This document shows positions 22,579 through 35,242 of a stretch of 64,000 nt of DNA, piece by piece. A program made the translations under genes and the position numbers. The stretch is from the NCBI GenBank assembly GCA_033239005.1, contig BSQZ01000018.1, positions 345,001-409,000 of the forward strand, written 5' to 3'. The notes beneath the pieces were generated by a model. That model was not told where the DNA came from. It worked only from the letters and a program-made list of their open reading frames with translations, and made no database searches. Positions within the stretch are counted from its first letter, which is position 1. Every line of letters begins with the position of its first letter. The DNA is from Lamellibrachia satsuma. Lineage: Eukaryota; Annelida; Polychaeta; Sabellida; Siboglinidae.

Positions 22579-23904
22579 TATATTACGTGCGATCAAGATG
22601 AAGACCGATCGATTCACATTTTTCCGATTGTATGAGGAGTACAAATCAAACTACTGCATCTGCGAAATAGCTTTAGTATATAGAAAAAAATTGTAGAATT
22701 GTAATTTATTCACCTGAATTGACGATGGTTGCGCTTTAGCGTTGGCGGTTCCAGAGGGTGTCCATCAGATGCCCGGGAATCGCCCTTTATTTTCATTGGA
22801 TTTGTTCTCATTACGTTATAACTAATTATCAAGACACCGCGAGGTGGCGCACTCCTGCATATGTCCCTCAAATGAGGACATTTATAACATACAAACGTGG
22901 ATCATTGCCACAAATACTCTCATACGTAAGTTAGCTAATGTCAATGATTTTATTGTCACACGAACAGCATTCACCCAGGAAAGCTAAGGCGGTATACGTT
23001 GTCCGATCTTTGGCAATGACATGTTGCAGTATGAAGCGGATTTGAAAACGTTTATGCAGTTTCGTGAAGACATTCTTTAAATACCGTAGACGTATTAATA
23101 GTTTGCGGAATCTGGTAATATTTAAGGTAAACGCGTTTGTGACATTATTAAAAGAGCTGGAGGTAAGTGATATTCACCAAACTGGTCAGTACATGTGTAA
23201 CATATTTATTTCATGGTCACATGTTCTTACAATCAGGCAAAACGTTAACATGTGGTCTGTGCCCTTCCGTCGTCAGCAGAAAGTTTCACGTATTGTACAT
23301 GTACAACCCTACTGCCGAGTGAACACAGGTGCAGGGACCCTGAGATGTCATTGTCCTCTAGATGAAGGCCGCACCTCGTCGATACACTGTGTCTTTGTGT
23401 ACTTTTCTTAAATTGCATTAGTTTCTTTGTAAACATTCCAACACCCAAACAATAGTAGACCCCGCCGGCATGTAAAGGTGTTCCTTCATCTATACTAATG
23501 TTGGGTTATTAGTGATGGCTGATGTATGTATGCTTCAACGCAAGCTTTAAACTGACCAATTACGACTAATTGTGCACAGTTGAAGTAATTTCAACGCCAA
23601 GACACATTTCCTGAAGCGGCGTCATTGTTGGTTGTCAGACAGAACGTTTATGGCTGAAAAAAATCGTATGTGATAAAATTATTTCAGGATGATCATTCAT
23701 TCATTGTTGTGTGGATAGCGGCAACATTTAATTATGTTGTGCATTTCTATAGCACTGCACTGCGTCTTGCCGAGTGTAGGTGTATTTAAGCGTTCGTGCG
23801 TGCGTGCGTTCGTGCGTGCGTGCGTGTGTGAGTGAGTGCGTGCGTGGGTGAGTGAGTGCGCGCGACTGTATTTAAGTGAGTATATTTAAACTATAGGTGT
23901 ATTT

Positions 23905-23940
<36 letters not shown>

Positions 23941-24139
23941 TTAAGTATAAGTGTGTGGAAGAGTATGTGTGCTAAGTGTGCGTGTGTATTTAAATGTGTG
24001 AGATTTAAACACATTTTATACCTCTTTATCTGCACATCGGATTTTTAGAATTACTATCATCCAACTTAGTGTCGTGACAGGCTACATATACTTCACGCCT
24101 CAAAGACGTACTTTTAAATACACAATGTTCGTGTTTGCA
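22579..24139. other. No gene seen; dispersed repeat and microsatellites
   Basis: 22745-22930 is a diverged copy of 58555-58690 (shared 'tgcccgggaatcgcc'-like centre and 'aacatacaaac'-like end). Mixed GTGC, GAGT and GT repeats occupy 23795-23990. Frames around 23064-23411 show no domain I recognise. Confidence 0.5.
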
Positions 24140-24974
24140 CATTGTTTTTAGATTTCACGATGGCTCTGGTTGGGTGGGCCTTCAGACCATACTACAACAA
24201 AAATCTGTCTATGCACAACGAGTCTTGTTTTGTCTCCACTAAACCCAGACAAGACCTAATAATTATGTCACAGCCTATCTGGCGAACCATCGCAAAGTTG
24301 AAATGTCTAAAATCAAGCAGTTCTACAAGACTATTGGCAATCCCATCACCTCACAGACCTAGAACAGACAGGGCAACAACTAATTTACCCAGCTTCTTTG
24401 TATAATACCCTCAGGAGACTAACATATGAATCCTGTGACAAAATCTTAAGTTACAGGGCAAAACAAGCAAATCACACATCCCGACAAGAATACAATAAAA
24501 CCTACAGAAGCCTTCACAGCCCGTGGCATTGTTCTAATTACTCGGTACCCTGTGGCATATGTCAGAGAGAAGTCCTAAATGATCACAAATCAATACAGTA
24601 CGACCACTGCTCAAACTGGATCCATGCATTTTGTTGTGGAATAGATGACAATATAAAAGATTTATGAATTCATCTTGCTCACTGGCTTGTCCTGAATGCA
24701 ATCATTTTAACTTTTCAAATTCCTTCTTCAGTGGCACATCAATATCAACGTGAAATCAATTTGATCATCTTGGTATCGATAAACAGAATGAAACTAGGCA
24801 TCCGATCGTATCCGCGAAATATGGTAACACGAAATCAAAGAAAAGAAAAGATCCAATTTCAGATGCATCATTATTAACTGCCAAAGCATCAAAAAGAAAG
24901 CTGCCGACAATGAGGTACTTAACAATCTCTATAAACCAGACTTCATTTGTGACACAGAATCGTGGTGAATTCAA
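24140..24974 (+). pseudogene. LINE 5' fragment: PHD-like finger and start of an APE endonuclease
   Basis: The frame 24398-24667 has PCGICQREVLND and DHCSNWIHAFCCGI, a C4-H-C3 (PHD-like) pattern; CPECNHFNFSN follows in a shifted frame at about 24690. Then 24861-24970 gives IIINCQSIKKKAAD and PDFICDTESW, the start of an APE-type LINE endonuclease with the catalytic Glu, ending in TGA. This N-terminal PHD plus endonuclease order occurs in some LINE families. There are at least three frame changes, and the copy ends sharply at 24974, where another repeat begins. Confidence 0.7.
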
Positions 24975-25740
24975 GTGAGAGGGGCCTTACAAGAGGGGGT
25001 CACTGTACATCAATTGTCCCATGATTAAGAACTACAAACGATGTGTGTTGATATGTGACAACATATTTATTAATACACTTAACACTAATGATAACTCTGA
25101 CTAGCTAACTCTGACTACCTAACTCTGACTAGCTAACTCTGACTACCTAACTCTGACTACCTAACTCTGACTACCTAACTCTGACTACCTAACTCTGACT
25201 AGCTAACTCTGACTACCTAACTCTGACTAGCTAACTCTGACTACCTAACTCTGACTAGCTAACTCTGACTACCTAACTCTGACTACCTAACTCTGACTAC
25301 CTAACTCTGACTAGCTAACTCTGACTACCTAACTCTGACTACCTAACTCTGACTAGCTAACTCTGACTACCTAACTCTGACTACCTAACTCTGACTAGCT
25401 AACTCTGACTACCTAACTCTGACTAGCTAACTCTGACTACCTAACTCTGACTACCTAACTCTAACTACCTAACTCTGACTACCTAACTCTGACTACCTAA
25501 CTCTGACTACCTAACTCTGACTAGCTAACTCTGACTACCTAACTCTGACTACCTAACTCTGACTACCTAACTCTGACTAGCTTTACTTTCTCATAAGAAA
25601 CTATACATTACATTAGACATAATTACTGCACACAAATAGTACATTTGGTTTACTAGCTACATATAAAAAGTATGTCTCATCTAAGCTATGAAAATGTAAA
25701 CAATTAAAACCTCATAACTGATGTTAGAAACCAGAAGTAA
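24975..25740 (+). repeat. Dispersed repeat (MITE-like end plus flank), copy carrying a 14-bp array
   Basis: 24975-25090 and 25582-25740 align with 62210-62340 and 62397-62570, including 'agaggggccttacaagag', 'gattaagaactacaaac' and 'actttctcataagaaac'. The terminal 'cactgta' at 24999-25006 looks like a pogo/Tc1-type TIR end. The middle is replaced by the 14-bp array. Confidence 0.75.
25092..25581 (+). repeat. 14-bp minisatellite, about 35 units
   Basis: CTAACTCTGACTAC alternating irregularly with CTAACTCTGACTAG; one unit reads CTAACTCTAACTAC. The related locus at 62382 has a single copy (CTAACTGTGACTAG). Confidence 0.98.
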
Positions 25741-25968
25741 AATTCTCTGTGCAGTACTGAATTTAGGGAATGTCTTTATCCGACTTTGTTCTCCGGACAG
25801 ATGATTTTGGAAGAGATTGTTTAAAAACGCATGTTTTATTTTCACCCTTTTAATTTATTAGCAAAGCCACTTAATAAGTAGTTACATAAAACATATATGG
25901 AGATATTTGTATCATTTAAAACAATGTATTTCGATTTTGCATTGTGCTGAAATATAACATTGCTAAGA

Positions 25969-26205
25969 ACACAAAATATGGAGGAAGACACAAAATATGG
26001 AGGAGGACACAAAATATGGAGGAAGACACAAAATATGGAGGAGGACATCAAACATGGATTAGGACACAAAATATGGAGGAGGACACACAATCTACCAGAA
26101 TAATAGAATCCCCCACATACACGCACGCATGTATCCATACGAACGCACGTACGCATGCACGCACGCACGCACGCACGCACGCACACACACACGCACGCAT
26201 AACTA
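25969..26205 (+). repeat. 18-bp tandem repeat (about seven units) and an ACGC microsatellite
   Basis: ACACAAAATATGGAGGAG/AAG units occupy 25969-26092, then a CGCACGCACG tract at 26118-26205. Apparent frames are repeat-derived. Confidence 0.93.
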
Positions 26206-26240
26206 CACAGTATGACGCTATAAACTACGCTACTGACATA

Positions 26241-26699
26241 CTAGTGTAAGAACAGCTGGGTTTCACCACAGTTCATCGAAACTGTTACACCTCGTCCTGG
26301 CTTAACAATGAGGTACCGAGGGGGCTCACTTGGCAAATTAATGTTGTGTCTGTACATCATTTGCAACCGACGGTTTTCATCCCAGAATGTCAACAGACCA
26401 TCAGCAGCTAAGTCATTGCGTTTCACGGACATCGTGAAAGTTAATGGCAAGTCCAACTGTCCATGTACCAATTTATACTGCAGATGCTTCCTCAGGCGGT
26501 GGTCGCCTCCTGGTGGCACCCCTTCAGTCAAGCCGACAGCAAACATCAAGTCACCTATTGTGAATTGATCTGTGTAAGCTTTACGTCGTCTAATCGTTGT
26601 TGAACAACATCTGCTTCCACCGAATTGGTCCAGTATAAAAGCCACTTCATCACAGTCTTTTGTGGAAAACGATTTCAATTGAAACCGGGAGTGTTCCAC
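26241..26699 (-). CDS. Unrecognised 152-codon coding segment, probably a 3'-terminal exon
   Basis: An open minus-strand frame with amino-acid composition and codon use unlike the surrounding repeats. It ends at TAG 26241-26243. Visible pieces include DEVAFILDQFGGSRCC, FTIGDLMFAVGLTEGVPPG, LTFTMSVKRNDLAADGLL and a C-terminal YLIVKPGRGVTVSMNCGE. No signal peptide or membrane segment is evident. I do not recognise the family. A plausible acceptor (gttttccacaaaag) precedes codon 16, so the true exon may begin near 26654; upstream lies the 71-bp satellite. It could also be a remnant of a transposon gene. Confidence 0.5.
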   Translation of the reverse strand: MEHSRFQLKSFSTKDCDEVAFILDQFGGSRCCSTTIRRRKAYTDQFTIGDLMFAVGLTEGVPPGGDHRLRKHLQYKLVHGQLDLPLTFTMSVKRNDLAADGLLTFWDENRRLQMMYRHNINLPSEPPRYLIVKPGRGVTVSMNCGETQLFLH

Positions 26700-26701
26700 G
26701 A

Positions 26702-29700
26702 TTTATGCATCGTCCCAGAGGTAAGGTAAAGGAAGACGTGCACACGGTGGGTACGCTGGCCTATACACGTCATTTATGCATCGTCCCAGAGGTAAGGTAC
26801 AGGAAGACGTGCACACGGTGGGTACGCTGGCCTATACACGTCATTTATGCATCGTCCCAGAGGTAAGGTACAGGAAGACGTGCACACGGTGGGTACGCTG
26901 GCCTATACACGTCATTTATGCATCGTCCCAGAGGTAAGGTACAGGAAGACGTGCACACGGTGGGTACGCTGGCCTATACACGTCATTTATGCATCGTCCC
27001 AGAGGTAAGGTAAAGGAAGACGTGCACACGGTGGGTACGCTGGCCTATACACGTCATTTATGCATCGTCCCAGAGGTAAGGATAAGGAAGACGTGCACAC
27101 GGTGGGTACGCTGGCCTATACACGTCATTTATGCATCGTCCCAGAGGTAAGGTAAAGGAAGACGTGCACACGGTGGGTACGCTGGCCTATACACGTCATT
27201 TATGCATCGTCCCAGAGGTAAGGTAAAGGAAGACGTGCACACGGTGGGTACGCTGGCCTATACACGTCATTTATGCATCGTCCCAGAGGTAAGGTACAGG
27301 AAGACGTGGACACGGTGGGTACGCTGGCCTATACACGTCATTTATGCATCGTCCCAGAGGTAAGGTACAGGAAGACGTGCACACGGTGGGTACGCTGGCC
27401 TATACACGTCATTTATGCATCGTCCCAGAGGTAAGGTACAGGAAGACGTGCACACGGTGGGTACGCTGGCCTATACACGTCATTTATGCATCGTCCCAGA
27501 GGTAAGGTACAGGAAGACGTGCACACGGTGGGTACGCTGGCCTATACACGTCATTTATGCATCGTCCCAGAGGTAAGGTACAGGAAGACGTGCACACGGT
27601 GGGTACGCTGGCCTATACACGTCATTTATGCATCGTCCCAGAGGTAAGGTACAGGAAGACGTGCACACGGTGGGTACGCTGGCCTATACACGTCATTTAT
27701 GCATCGTCCCAGAGGTAAGGTACAGGAAGACGTGCACACGGTGGGTACGCTGGCCTATACACGTCATTTATGCATCGTCCCAGAGGTAAGGTACAGGAAG
27801 ACGTGCACACGGTGGGTACGCTGGCCTATACACGTCATTTATGCATCGTCCCAGAGGTAAGGTACAGGAAGACGTGCACACGGTGGGTACGCTGGCCTAT
27901 ACACGTCATTTATGCATCGTCCCAGAGGTAAGGTACAGGAAGACGTGGACACGGTGGGTACGCTGGCCTATACACGTCATTTATGCATCGTCCCAGAGGT
28001 AAGGTACAGGAAGACGTGGACACGGTGGGTACGCTGGCCTATACACGTCATTTATGCATCGTCCCAGAGGTAAGGTACAGGAAGACGTGCACACGGTGGG
28101 TACGCTGGCCTATACACGTCATTTATGCATCGTCCCAGAGGTAAGGTACAGGAAGACGTGCACACGGTGGGTACGCTGGCCTATACACGTCATTTATGCA
28201 TCGTCCCAGAGGTAAGGTACAGGAAGACGTGCACACGGTGGGTACGCTGGCCTATACACGTCATTTATGCATCGTCCCAGAGGTAATGTACAGGAAGACG
28301 TGCACACGGTGGGTACGCTGGCCTATACACGTCATTTATGCATCGTCCCAGAGGTAAGGTACAGGAAGACGTGCACACGGTGGGTACGCTGGCCTATACA
28401 CGTCATTTATGCATCGTCCCAGAGGTAAGGTACAGGAAGACGTGCACACGGTGGGTACGCTGGCCTATACACGTCATTTATGCATCGTCCCAGAGGTAAG
28501 GTACAGGAAGACGTGCACACGGTGGGTACGCTGGCCTATACACGTCATTTATGCATCGTCCCAGAGGTAAGGTACAGGAAGACGTGCACACGGTGGGTAC
28601 GCTGGCCTATACACGTCATTTATGCATCGTCCCAGAGGTAAGGTACAGGAAGACGTGCACACGGTGGGTACGCTGGCGTATACACGTCATTTATGCATCG
28701 TCCCAGAGGTAAGGTACAGGAAGACGTGCACACGGTGGGTACGCTGGCGTATACACGTCATTTATGCATCGTCCCAGAGGTAAGGTACAGGAAGACGTGC
28801 ACACGGTGGGTACGCTGGCGTATACACGTCATTTATGCATCGTCCCAGAGGTAAGGTACAGGAAGACGTGCACACGGTGGGTACGCTGGCGTATACACGT
28901 CATTTATGCATCGTCCCAGAGGTAAGGTACAGGAAGACGTGCACACGGTGGGTACGCTGGCCTATACACGTCATTTATGCATCGTCCCAGAGGTAAGGTA
29001 CAGGAAGACGTGGACACGGTGGGTACGCTGGCCTATACACGTCATTTATGCATCGTCCCAGAGGTAAGGTACAGGAAGACGTGCACACGGTGGGTACGCT
29101 GGCGTATACACGTCATTTATGCATCGTCCCAGAGGTAAGGTACAGGAAGACGTGCACACGGTGGGTACGCTGGCGTATACACGTCATTTATGCATCGTCC
29201 CAGAGGTAAGGTACAGGAAGACGTGCACACGGTGGGTACGCTGGCGTATACACGTCATTTATGCATCGTCCCAGAGGTAAGGTACAGGAAGACGTGCACA
29301 CGGTGGGTACGCTGGCCTATACACGTCATTTATGCATCGTCCCAGAGGTAAGGTACAGGAAGACGTGCACACGGTGGGTACGCTGGCCTATACACGTCAT
29401 TTATGCATCGTCCCAGAGGTAAGGTACAGGAAGACGTGCACACGGTGGGTACGCTGGCCTATACACGTCATTTATGCATCGTCCCAGAGGTAAGGTACAG
29501 GAAGACGTGCACACGGTGGGTACGCTGGCCTATACACGTCATTGTATGCATCGTCCCAGAGGTAAGGTACAGGAAGACAGGAAGGTGCACACGGTGGGTA
29601 CGCTGGCCTATACACGTCATTTATGCATCGTCCCAGAGGTAAGGTACAGGAAGACGTGCACACGGTGGGTACGCTGGCCTATACACGTCATTTATGCATC

Positions 29701-32247
29701 GTCCCAGAGGTAAGGTACAGGAAGACGTGCACACGGTGGGTACGCTGGCCTATACACGTCATTTATGCATCGTCCCAGAGGTAAGGTACAGGAAGACGTG
29801 CACACGGTGGGTACGCTGGCCTATACACGTCATTTATGCATCGTCCCAGAGGTAAGGTACAGGAAGACGTGCACACGGTGGGTACGCTGGCCTATACACG
29901 TCATTTATGCATCGTCCCAGAGGTAAGGTACAGGAAGACGTGCACACGGTGGGTACGCTGGCCTATACACGTCATTTATGCATCGTCCCAGAGGTAAGGT
30001 ACAGGAAGACGTGCACACGGTGGGTACGCTGGCCTATACACGTCATTTATGCATCGTCCCAGAGGTAAGGTACAGGAAGACGTGCACACGGTGGGTACGC
30101 TGGCCTATACACGTCATTTATGCATCGTCCCAGAGGTAAGGTACAGGAAGACGTGCACACGGTGGGTACGCTGGCCTATACACGTCATTTATGCATCGTC
30201 CCAGAGGTAAGGTACAGGAAGACGTGCACACGGTGGGTACGCTGGCCTATACACGTCATTTATGCATCGTCCCAGAGGTAAGGTACAGGAAGACGTGCAC
30301 ACGGTGGGTACGCTGGCGTATACACGTCATTTATGCATCGTCCCAGAGGTAAGGTACAGGAAGACGTGCACACGGTGGGTACGCTGGCGTATACACGTCA
30401 TTTATGCATCGTCCCAGAGGTAAGGTACAGGAAGACGTGCACACGGTGGGTACGCTGGCGTATACACGTCATTTATGCATCGTCCCAGAGGTAAGGTACA
30501 GGAAGACGTGCACACGGTGGGTACGCTGGCGTATACACGTCATTTATGCATCGTCCCAGAGGTAAGGTACAGGAAGACGTGCACACGGTGGGTACGCTGG
30601 CGTATACACGTCATTTATGCATCGTCCCAGAGGTAAGGTACAGGAAGACGTGCACACGGTGGGTACGCTGGCGTATACACGTCATTTATGCATCGTCCCA
30701 GAGGTAAGGTAAAGGAAGACGTGCACACGGTGGGTACGCTGGCCTATACACGTCATTTATGCATCGTCCCAGAGGTAAGGTACAGGAAGACGTGCACACG
30801 GTGGGTACGCTGGCCTATACACGTCATTTATGCATCGTCCCAGAGGTAAGGTACAGGAAGACGTGGACACGGTGGGTACGCTGGCCTATACACGTCATTT
30901 ATGCATCGTCCCAGAGGTAAGGTACAGGAAGACGTGCACACGGTGGGTACGCTGGCCTATACACGTCATTTATGCATCGTCCCAGAGGTAAGGTACAGGA
31001 AGACGTGCACACGGTGGGTACGCTGGCCTATACACGTCATTTATGCATCGTCCCAGAGGTAAGGTACAGGAAGACGTGCACACGGTGGGTACGCTGGCCT
31101 ATACACGTCATTTATGCATCGTCCCAGAGGTAAGGTACAGGAAGACGTGCACACGGTGGGTACGCTGGCCTATACACGTCATTTATGCATCGTCCCAGAG
31201 GTAAGGTACAGGAAGACGTGCACACGGTGGGTACGCTGGCGTATACACGTCATTTATGCATCGTCCCAGAGGTAAGGTACAGGAAGACGTGCACACGGTG
31301 GGTACGCTGGCCTATTCACGTCATTTATGCATCGTCCCAGAGGTAAGGTACAGGAAGACGTGCACACGGTGGGTACGCTGGCCTATACACGTCATTTATG
31401 CATCGTCCCAGAGGTAAGGTACAGGAAGACGTGCACACGGTGGGTACGCTGGCCTATACACGTCATTTATGCATCGTCCCAGAGGTAAGGTACAGGAAGA
31501 CGTGCACACGGTGGGTACGCTGGCCTATACACGTCATTTATGCATCGTCCCAGAGGTAAGGTACACGAAGACGTGCACACGGTGGGTACGCTGACATATT
31601 ACCGTCATTTATGCATCGTCCCAGAGGTAAGGTACAGGAAGACGTGCACACGGTGGGTACGCTGGCCTATACACGTCATTTATGCATCGTCCCAGAGGTA
31701 AGGTACAGGAAGACGTGCACACGGTGGGTACGCTGGCGTATACACGTCATTTATGCATCGTCCCAGAGGTAAGGTAAAGGAAGACGTGCACACGTTGGGT
31801 ACGCTGGCCTATACACGTCATTTATGCATCGTCCCAGAGGTAAGGTACACGAAGACGTGCACACGGTGGGTACGCTGACATATTACCGTCATTTATGCAT
31901 CGTCCCAGAGGTAAGGTACAGGAAGACGTGCACACGGTGGGTACGCTGGCCTATACACGTCATTTATGCATCGTCCCAGAGGTAAGGTACAGGAAGACGT
32001 GCACACGGTGGGTACGCTGGCGTATACACGTCATTTATGCATCGTCCCAGAGGTAAGGTAAAGGAAGACGTGCACACGTTGGGTACGCTGGCCTATACAC
32101 GTCATTTATGCATCGTCCCAGAGGTAAGGTACACGAAGACGTGCACACGGTGGGTACGCTGGCCTATACACGTCATTTATGCATCGTCCCAGAGGTAAGG
32201 TACAGGAAGACGTGCACACGGTGAGTACGCTGGCCTATACACGTCAT
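26702..32247. repeat. 71-bp satellite, about 78 units
   Basis: Unit: TTTATGCATCGTCCCAGAGG, then TAAGGTACAGGAAGACGTGC, ACACGGTGGGTACGCTGGCC and TATACACGTCA. Units are almost identical. Variants are regionally clustered: TAAAGG near the left end; GCGTATACACG in runs at about 28670-28920, 29100-29260 and 30300-30690; GTGGACACGG scattered. One unit at about 29530-29600 has small insertions. At the right end a block of four units (284 bp) is itself repeated (31561, 31845, 32129). Each unit contains AGAGGTAAGG, a good 5' splice-site match on the plus strand. Confidence 0.99.
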
Positions 32248-32625
32248 CTGAAACAATAAATGACACACTTTAAACACATTATGAAATCATGTTAAATAAC
32301 CCCAATAAATACCCGTAAATGAAATGTCAAGTACATCCATTATAGTGCTTCACTTTGTGGGTGAAACAATTAAACATAGATCTAAAGAAAAGCCCTGGGT
32401 AGCCAACTCAACGTTTCCACACTGTTATGGTAACTGTTCACGCCCCCCCCCCCGTGGTTGACGCAGTACTTGGAAGTGACTGAGCCGGGCTGCGTATAGA
32501 CAACGTATCCACTATCCCCTTGTCTTGTTCTTTACTCTTGGAAGTGACTGAGCCCGGCTGCGTATAGACAACGTATCCACTATCCCCTCGTCTTGTTCTT
32601 TACTCTTCACTTTGCATGATACGTC
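32248..32625. other. Spacer with a 68-bp direct duplication; no gene seen
   Basis: A tract of about 13 C (32442-32454) and two tandem 68-bp copies (32470-32537 and 32538-32605) with 'ggaagtgactgagcc' and 'caacgtatccactatcccc'. Confidence 0.8.
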
Positions 32626-33641
32626 TGTTGTTAACAGCTAGGCATTTTTGTTGTTAACAGCCAGGCCACTGTTGTTAACAGCTAGGCCACTGTTGTTAAC
32701 AGCTATGCCATTGTTGTTAACAGCTAGGCCATTGTTGTTAACAGCCAGGCCATTGTTGTTAACAGCCAGGCCACTGTTGTTAACAGCTAGGCCACTGTTG
32801 TTAACAGCTATGCCATTGTTGTTAACAGCTAGGCCATTGTTGTTAACAGCCAGGCCATTGTTGTTAACAGCCAGGCCACTGTTGTTAACAGCCAGGCCAT
32901 TGTTGTTAACAGACAGGCCGTTGTTGTTAACAGCCAGGCCACTGTTGTTAACAGCCAGGCCATTGTTGTTAACAGCCAGGCCACTGTTGTTAACAGACAG
33001 GCCGTTGTTGTTAACAGCCAGGCCACTGTTGTTAACAGCCAGGCCATTGTTGTTAACAGCCAGGCCACTGTTGTTAACAGACAGGCCACTGTTGTTAACA
33101 GCCAGGCCATTGTTGTTAACAGCCAGGCCACTGTTGTTAACAGCCAGGCCATTGTTGTTAACAGACAGGCCACTGTTGTTAACAGCCAGGCCATTGTTGT
33201 TAACAGACAGGCCGTTGTTGTTAACAGCCAGGCCACTGTTGTTAACAGCCAGGCCACTGTTGTTAACAGCCAGGCCACTGTTGTTAACAGCCAGGCCACT
33301 GTTGTTAACAGCCAGGCCATTGTTGTTAACAACCAGACCATTGTTGTTAACAGCCAGGCCATTGTTGTTAACAGCCAGGCCATTGTTTTTAACAGCCAGG
33401 CCATTGTTGTTAACAGCCAGGCCATAGTTGTTAACAGCCAGGCCATTGTTGTTAACAGCTAGGCCACTGTTGTTAACAGCCAGGCCATTGTTGTTAACAG
33501 CCAGGCCACTGTTGTTAACAACCAGGCCACTGTTGTTAACAGCCAGGCCATTGTTGTTAACAGCCAGGCCATTGTTGTTAACAGCCAGGCCATTGTTGTT
33601 AACAGCCAGGCCACTGTTGTTAACAGCCAGGCCATTGTTGT
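32626..33641. repeat. 21-bp minisatellite, about 48 units
   Basis: Unit CCAGGCCATTGTTGTTAACAG with A/G and C/T variants. The length is a multiple of three, giving long artefactual frames (NNNGLAV on minus, LLLTARP on plus). The plus strand of each unit ends TTGTTGTTAACAG, which resembles a 3' splice site. Confidence 0.98.
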
Positions 33642-33759
33642 TCCTCGTTTCACAGTCGCCACAGCCCACAGCAGAACAATTGGCTCCAACTATGTCGTGA
33701 ATACAACGTGTTCAACAAGTGTGACGAAGTATTGTGTCAACCACGAAGCTGGTCATAAA
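33642..33759 (+). other. Candidate short exon after the 21-bp array
   Basis: The array ends in TTCCTCGTTTCACAG, a strong 3' splice-site match, ending at 33656. Two downstream frames are open for more than 30 codons. One is Cys-containing and exon-like (NNWLQLCREYNVFNKCDEV, stop at about 33757). No domain recognised; weak evidence. Confidence 0.2.
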
Positions 33760-33770
33760 ATATCCAGTAT

Positions 33771-35242
33771 GTGAAATATACGTACTCCGGTAGGTTAGAT
33801 TTATGGTCAAAATCCTATCTTAATGAAGTAATTGTGGGGCCGTATATTGTATTGTATATTGGAATCTCTCTTCTTTCCATAGCAGGCAAGATCTTCGCCA
33901 GGATCCTGCTCAACAGACTATCTATTCACATAACACCAGAAGTAGTTCCGGAGACACAGTGTGGCTTCAGATCCAACCGGACCACAGCGGACATGATATT
34001 TTGTCTTCGACAACTACAAGAAAAGTGCATTGAGCAGGACCGACCACTATATATAGTATTTGTCGACTTCACGAAGGCGTTTGATACAGTCGGAAGGACT
34101 GGGCTATGGCAGCTACTGAGGAAATATGGATGCCCAGAGAAATTCACAACCATGATCGAGGCTCTACATACGGGAATGATGGCGAATGTGAGTGTTGGAG
34201 GGGAAGTCTCGGAAACGTTCGGTGTTACCAATGGTGTCAAGCAAGGCTGTGTACTGGCCCCCACGCTCTTCTCCATCTTCCTATCAGCAATGCTTGTCGA
34301 GGCTTTCCGAGGCATGGGAGATGGCGTCTATATACAGTCTAGACAGAGCGCTGACCTATTCAACATCGCACACTTCAGAGCGAAGACCAAGACTACCCAG
34401 ATACTTGTGAGAGAGCTGCTATACGCAGATGACAGTGCACTGGTCGCCCACTCCGCTGAAGAGATCCAGAGAATAGTGGATGCTTTCTCCGATGCATCAA
34501 AGAAGTTCGGCCTGAAGATTAACATCAAGAAGACGGAAGTGCTGTACCAACCCAACTTTACAAGAACCCGAGAGGAGGATATCATGGTTGATGGAAATAA
34601 ACTGAACTCTGTTCCGGAATTCACCTACCTCGGAAGCACTATATCAAGTGATGGACGCATTGATGCTGAAATACAGAGGAGGATGGCCAAGGCTAGCGCA
34701 TCTTTCGGCCGATTACGCCAGAGACTCTGGAACAACCACCATGTGTCCACGCGGGTCAAAGGCAAGATCTACCAGGCAATTGTGCTATCCACCTTACTAT
34801 ACGGAGCCGAGGCCTGGACAGTGTACAGACGACAGGTGAAAAAGCTGCATGCCTTCATGATGCGACATCTGCGTTCGATCATGAGGCTAACCTGGAAGGA
34901 CAAAGTGACAAACAAGGAAATACTCGGTCGGATAGGGCTGCCCTCTATGGAAGATCTTCTGATCAAAAAGAATCTCCTGTGGACTGGACACCTCATGAGG
35001 ATGTCATCAGACAGACTACCAAAGCAGATCCTCTACTCTCAATTGTCTTCTGGTCACAGACAGAGAGGACGCCCTCGTCTCCGGTTCAAGGATACCATCA
35101 AGAGAAACCTCAAGCTGAGAGACATAAAGACCGACTCATGGACATCACTCTCACAGCAGAGAACTAAATGGAGTGCGGCGGTCAAGAAATGAAAGCAGTC
35201 TTTGTCGCATAGCGACTGACAGCATGATGATGATGATGATAT
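33771..35242 (+). mobile_element. 5'-truncated LINE with intact reverse transcriptase, RTE/RTEX-like
   Basis: An uninterrupted frame to TGA 35190-35192; clear RT homology starts at about 33855. Motifs in order: LLSIAGKIFARILLNRL, QCGFRSNRTTADMIF, VFVDFTKAFDT (motif A), NGVKQGCVLAPTLFSIF, ELLYADDSALVAHS (catalytic YADD), EFTYLGSTIS, then a C-terminal LLYGAEAWTVYRR and MRHLRSIMRLTWKD region. The endonuclease half is missing. The 3' end after the stop is short and finishes in GATGATGATGAT (35223-35240), a simple-repeat tail typical of RTE-like elements. Clade assignment is from memory of similar proteins. The RT could still be translatable, but the element cannot be autonomous. Confidence 0.85.

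Noticed and set aside
23064..23411. A 115-codon plus-strand frame
   Set aside because: No domain, no splice context and no compositional signal; likely chance.
26702..32247. CRISPR array
   Set aside because: Repeats are directly abutting without unique spacers and the genome is eukaryotic; it is a satellite.
32638..33669. A 343-codon minus-strand NNNGLAV repeat protein
   Set aside because: Explained by the 21-bp array; no unique protein-like ends, and other frames are equally open.
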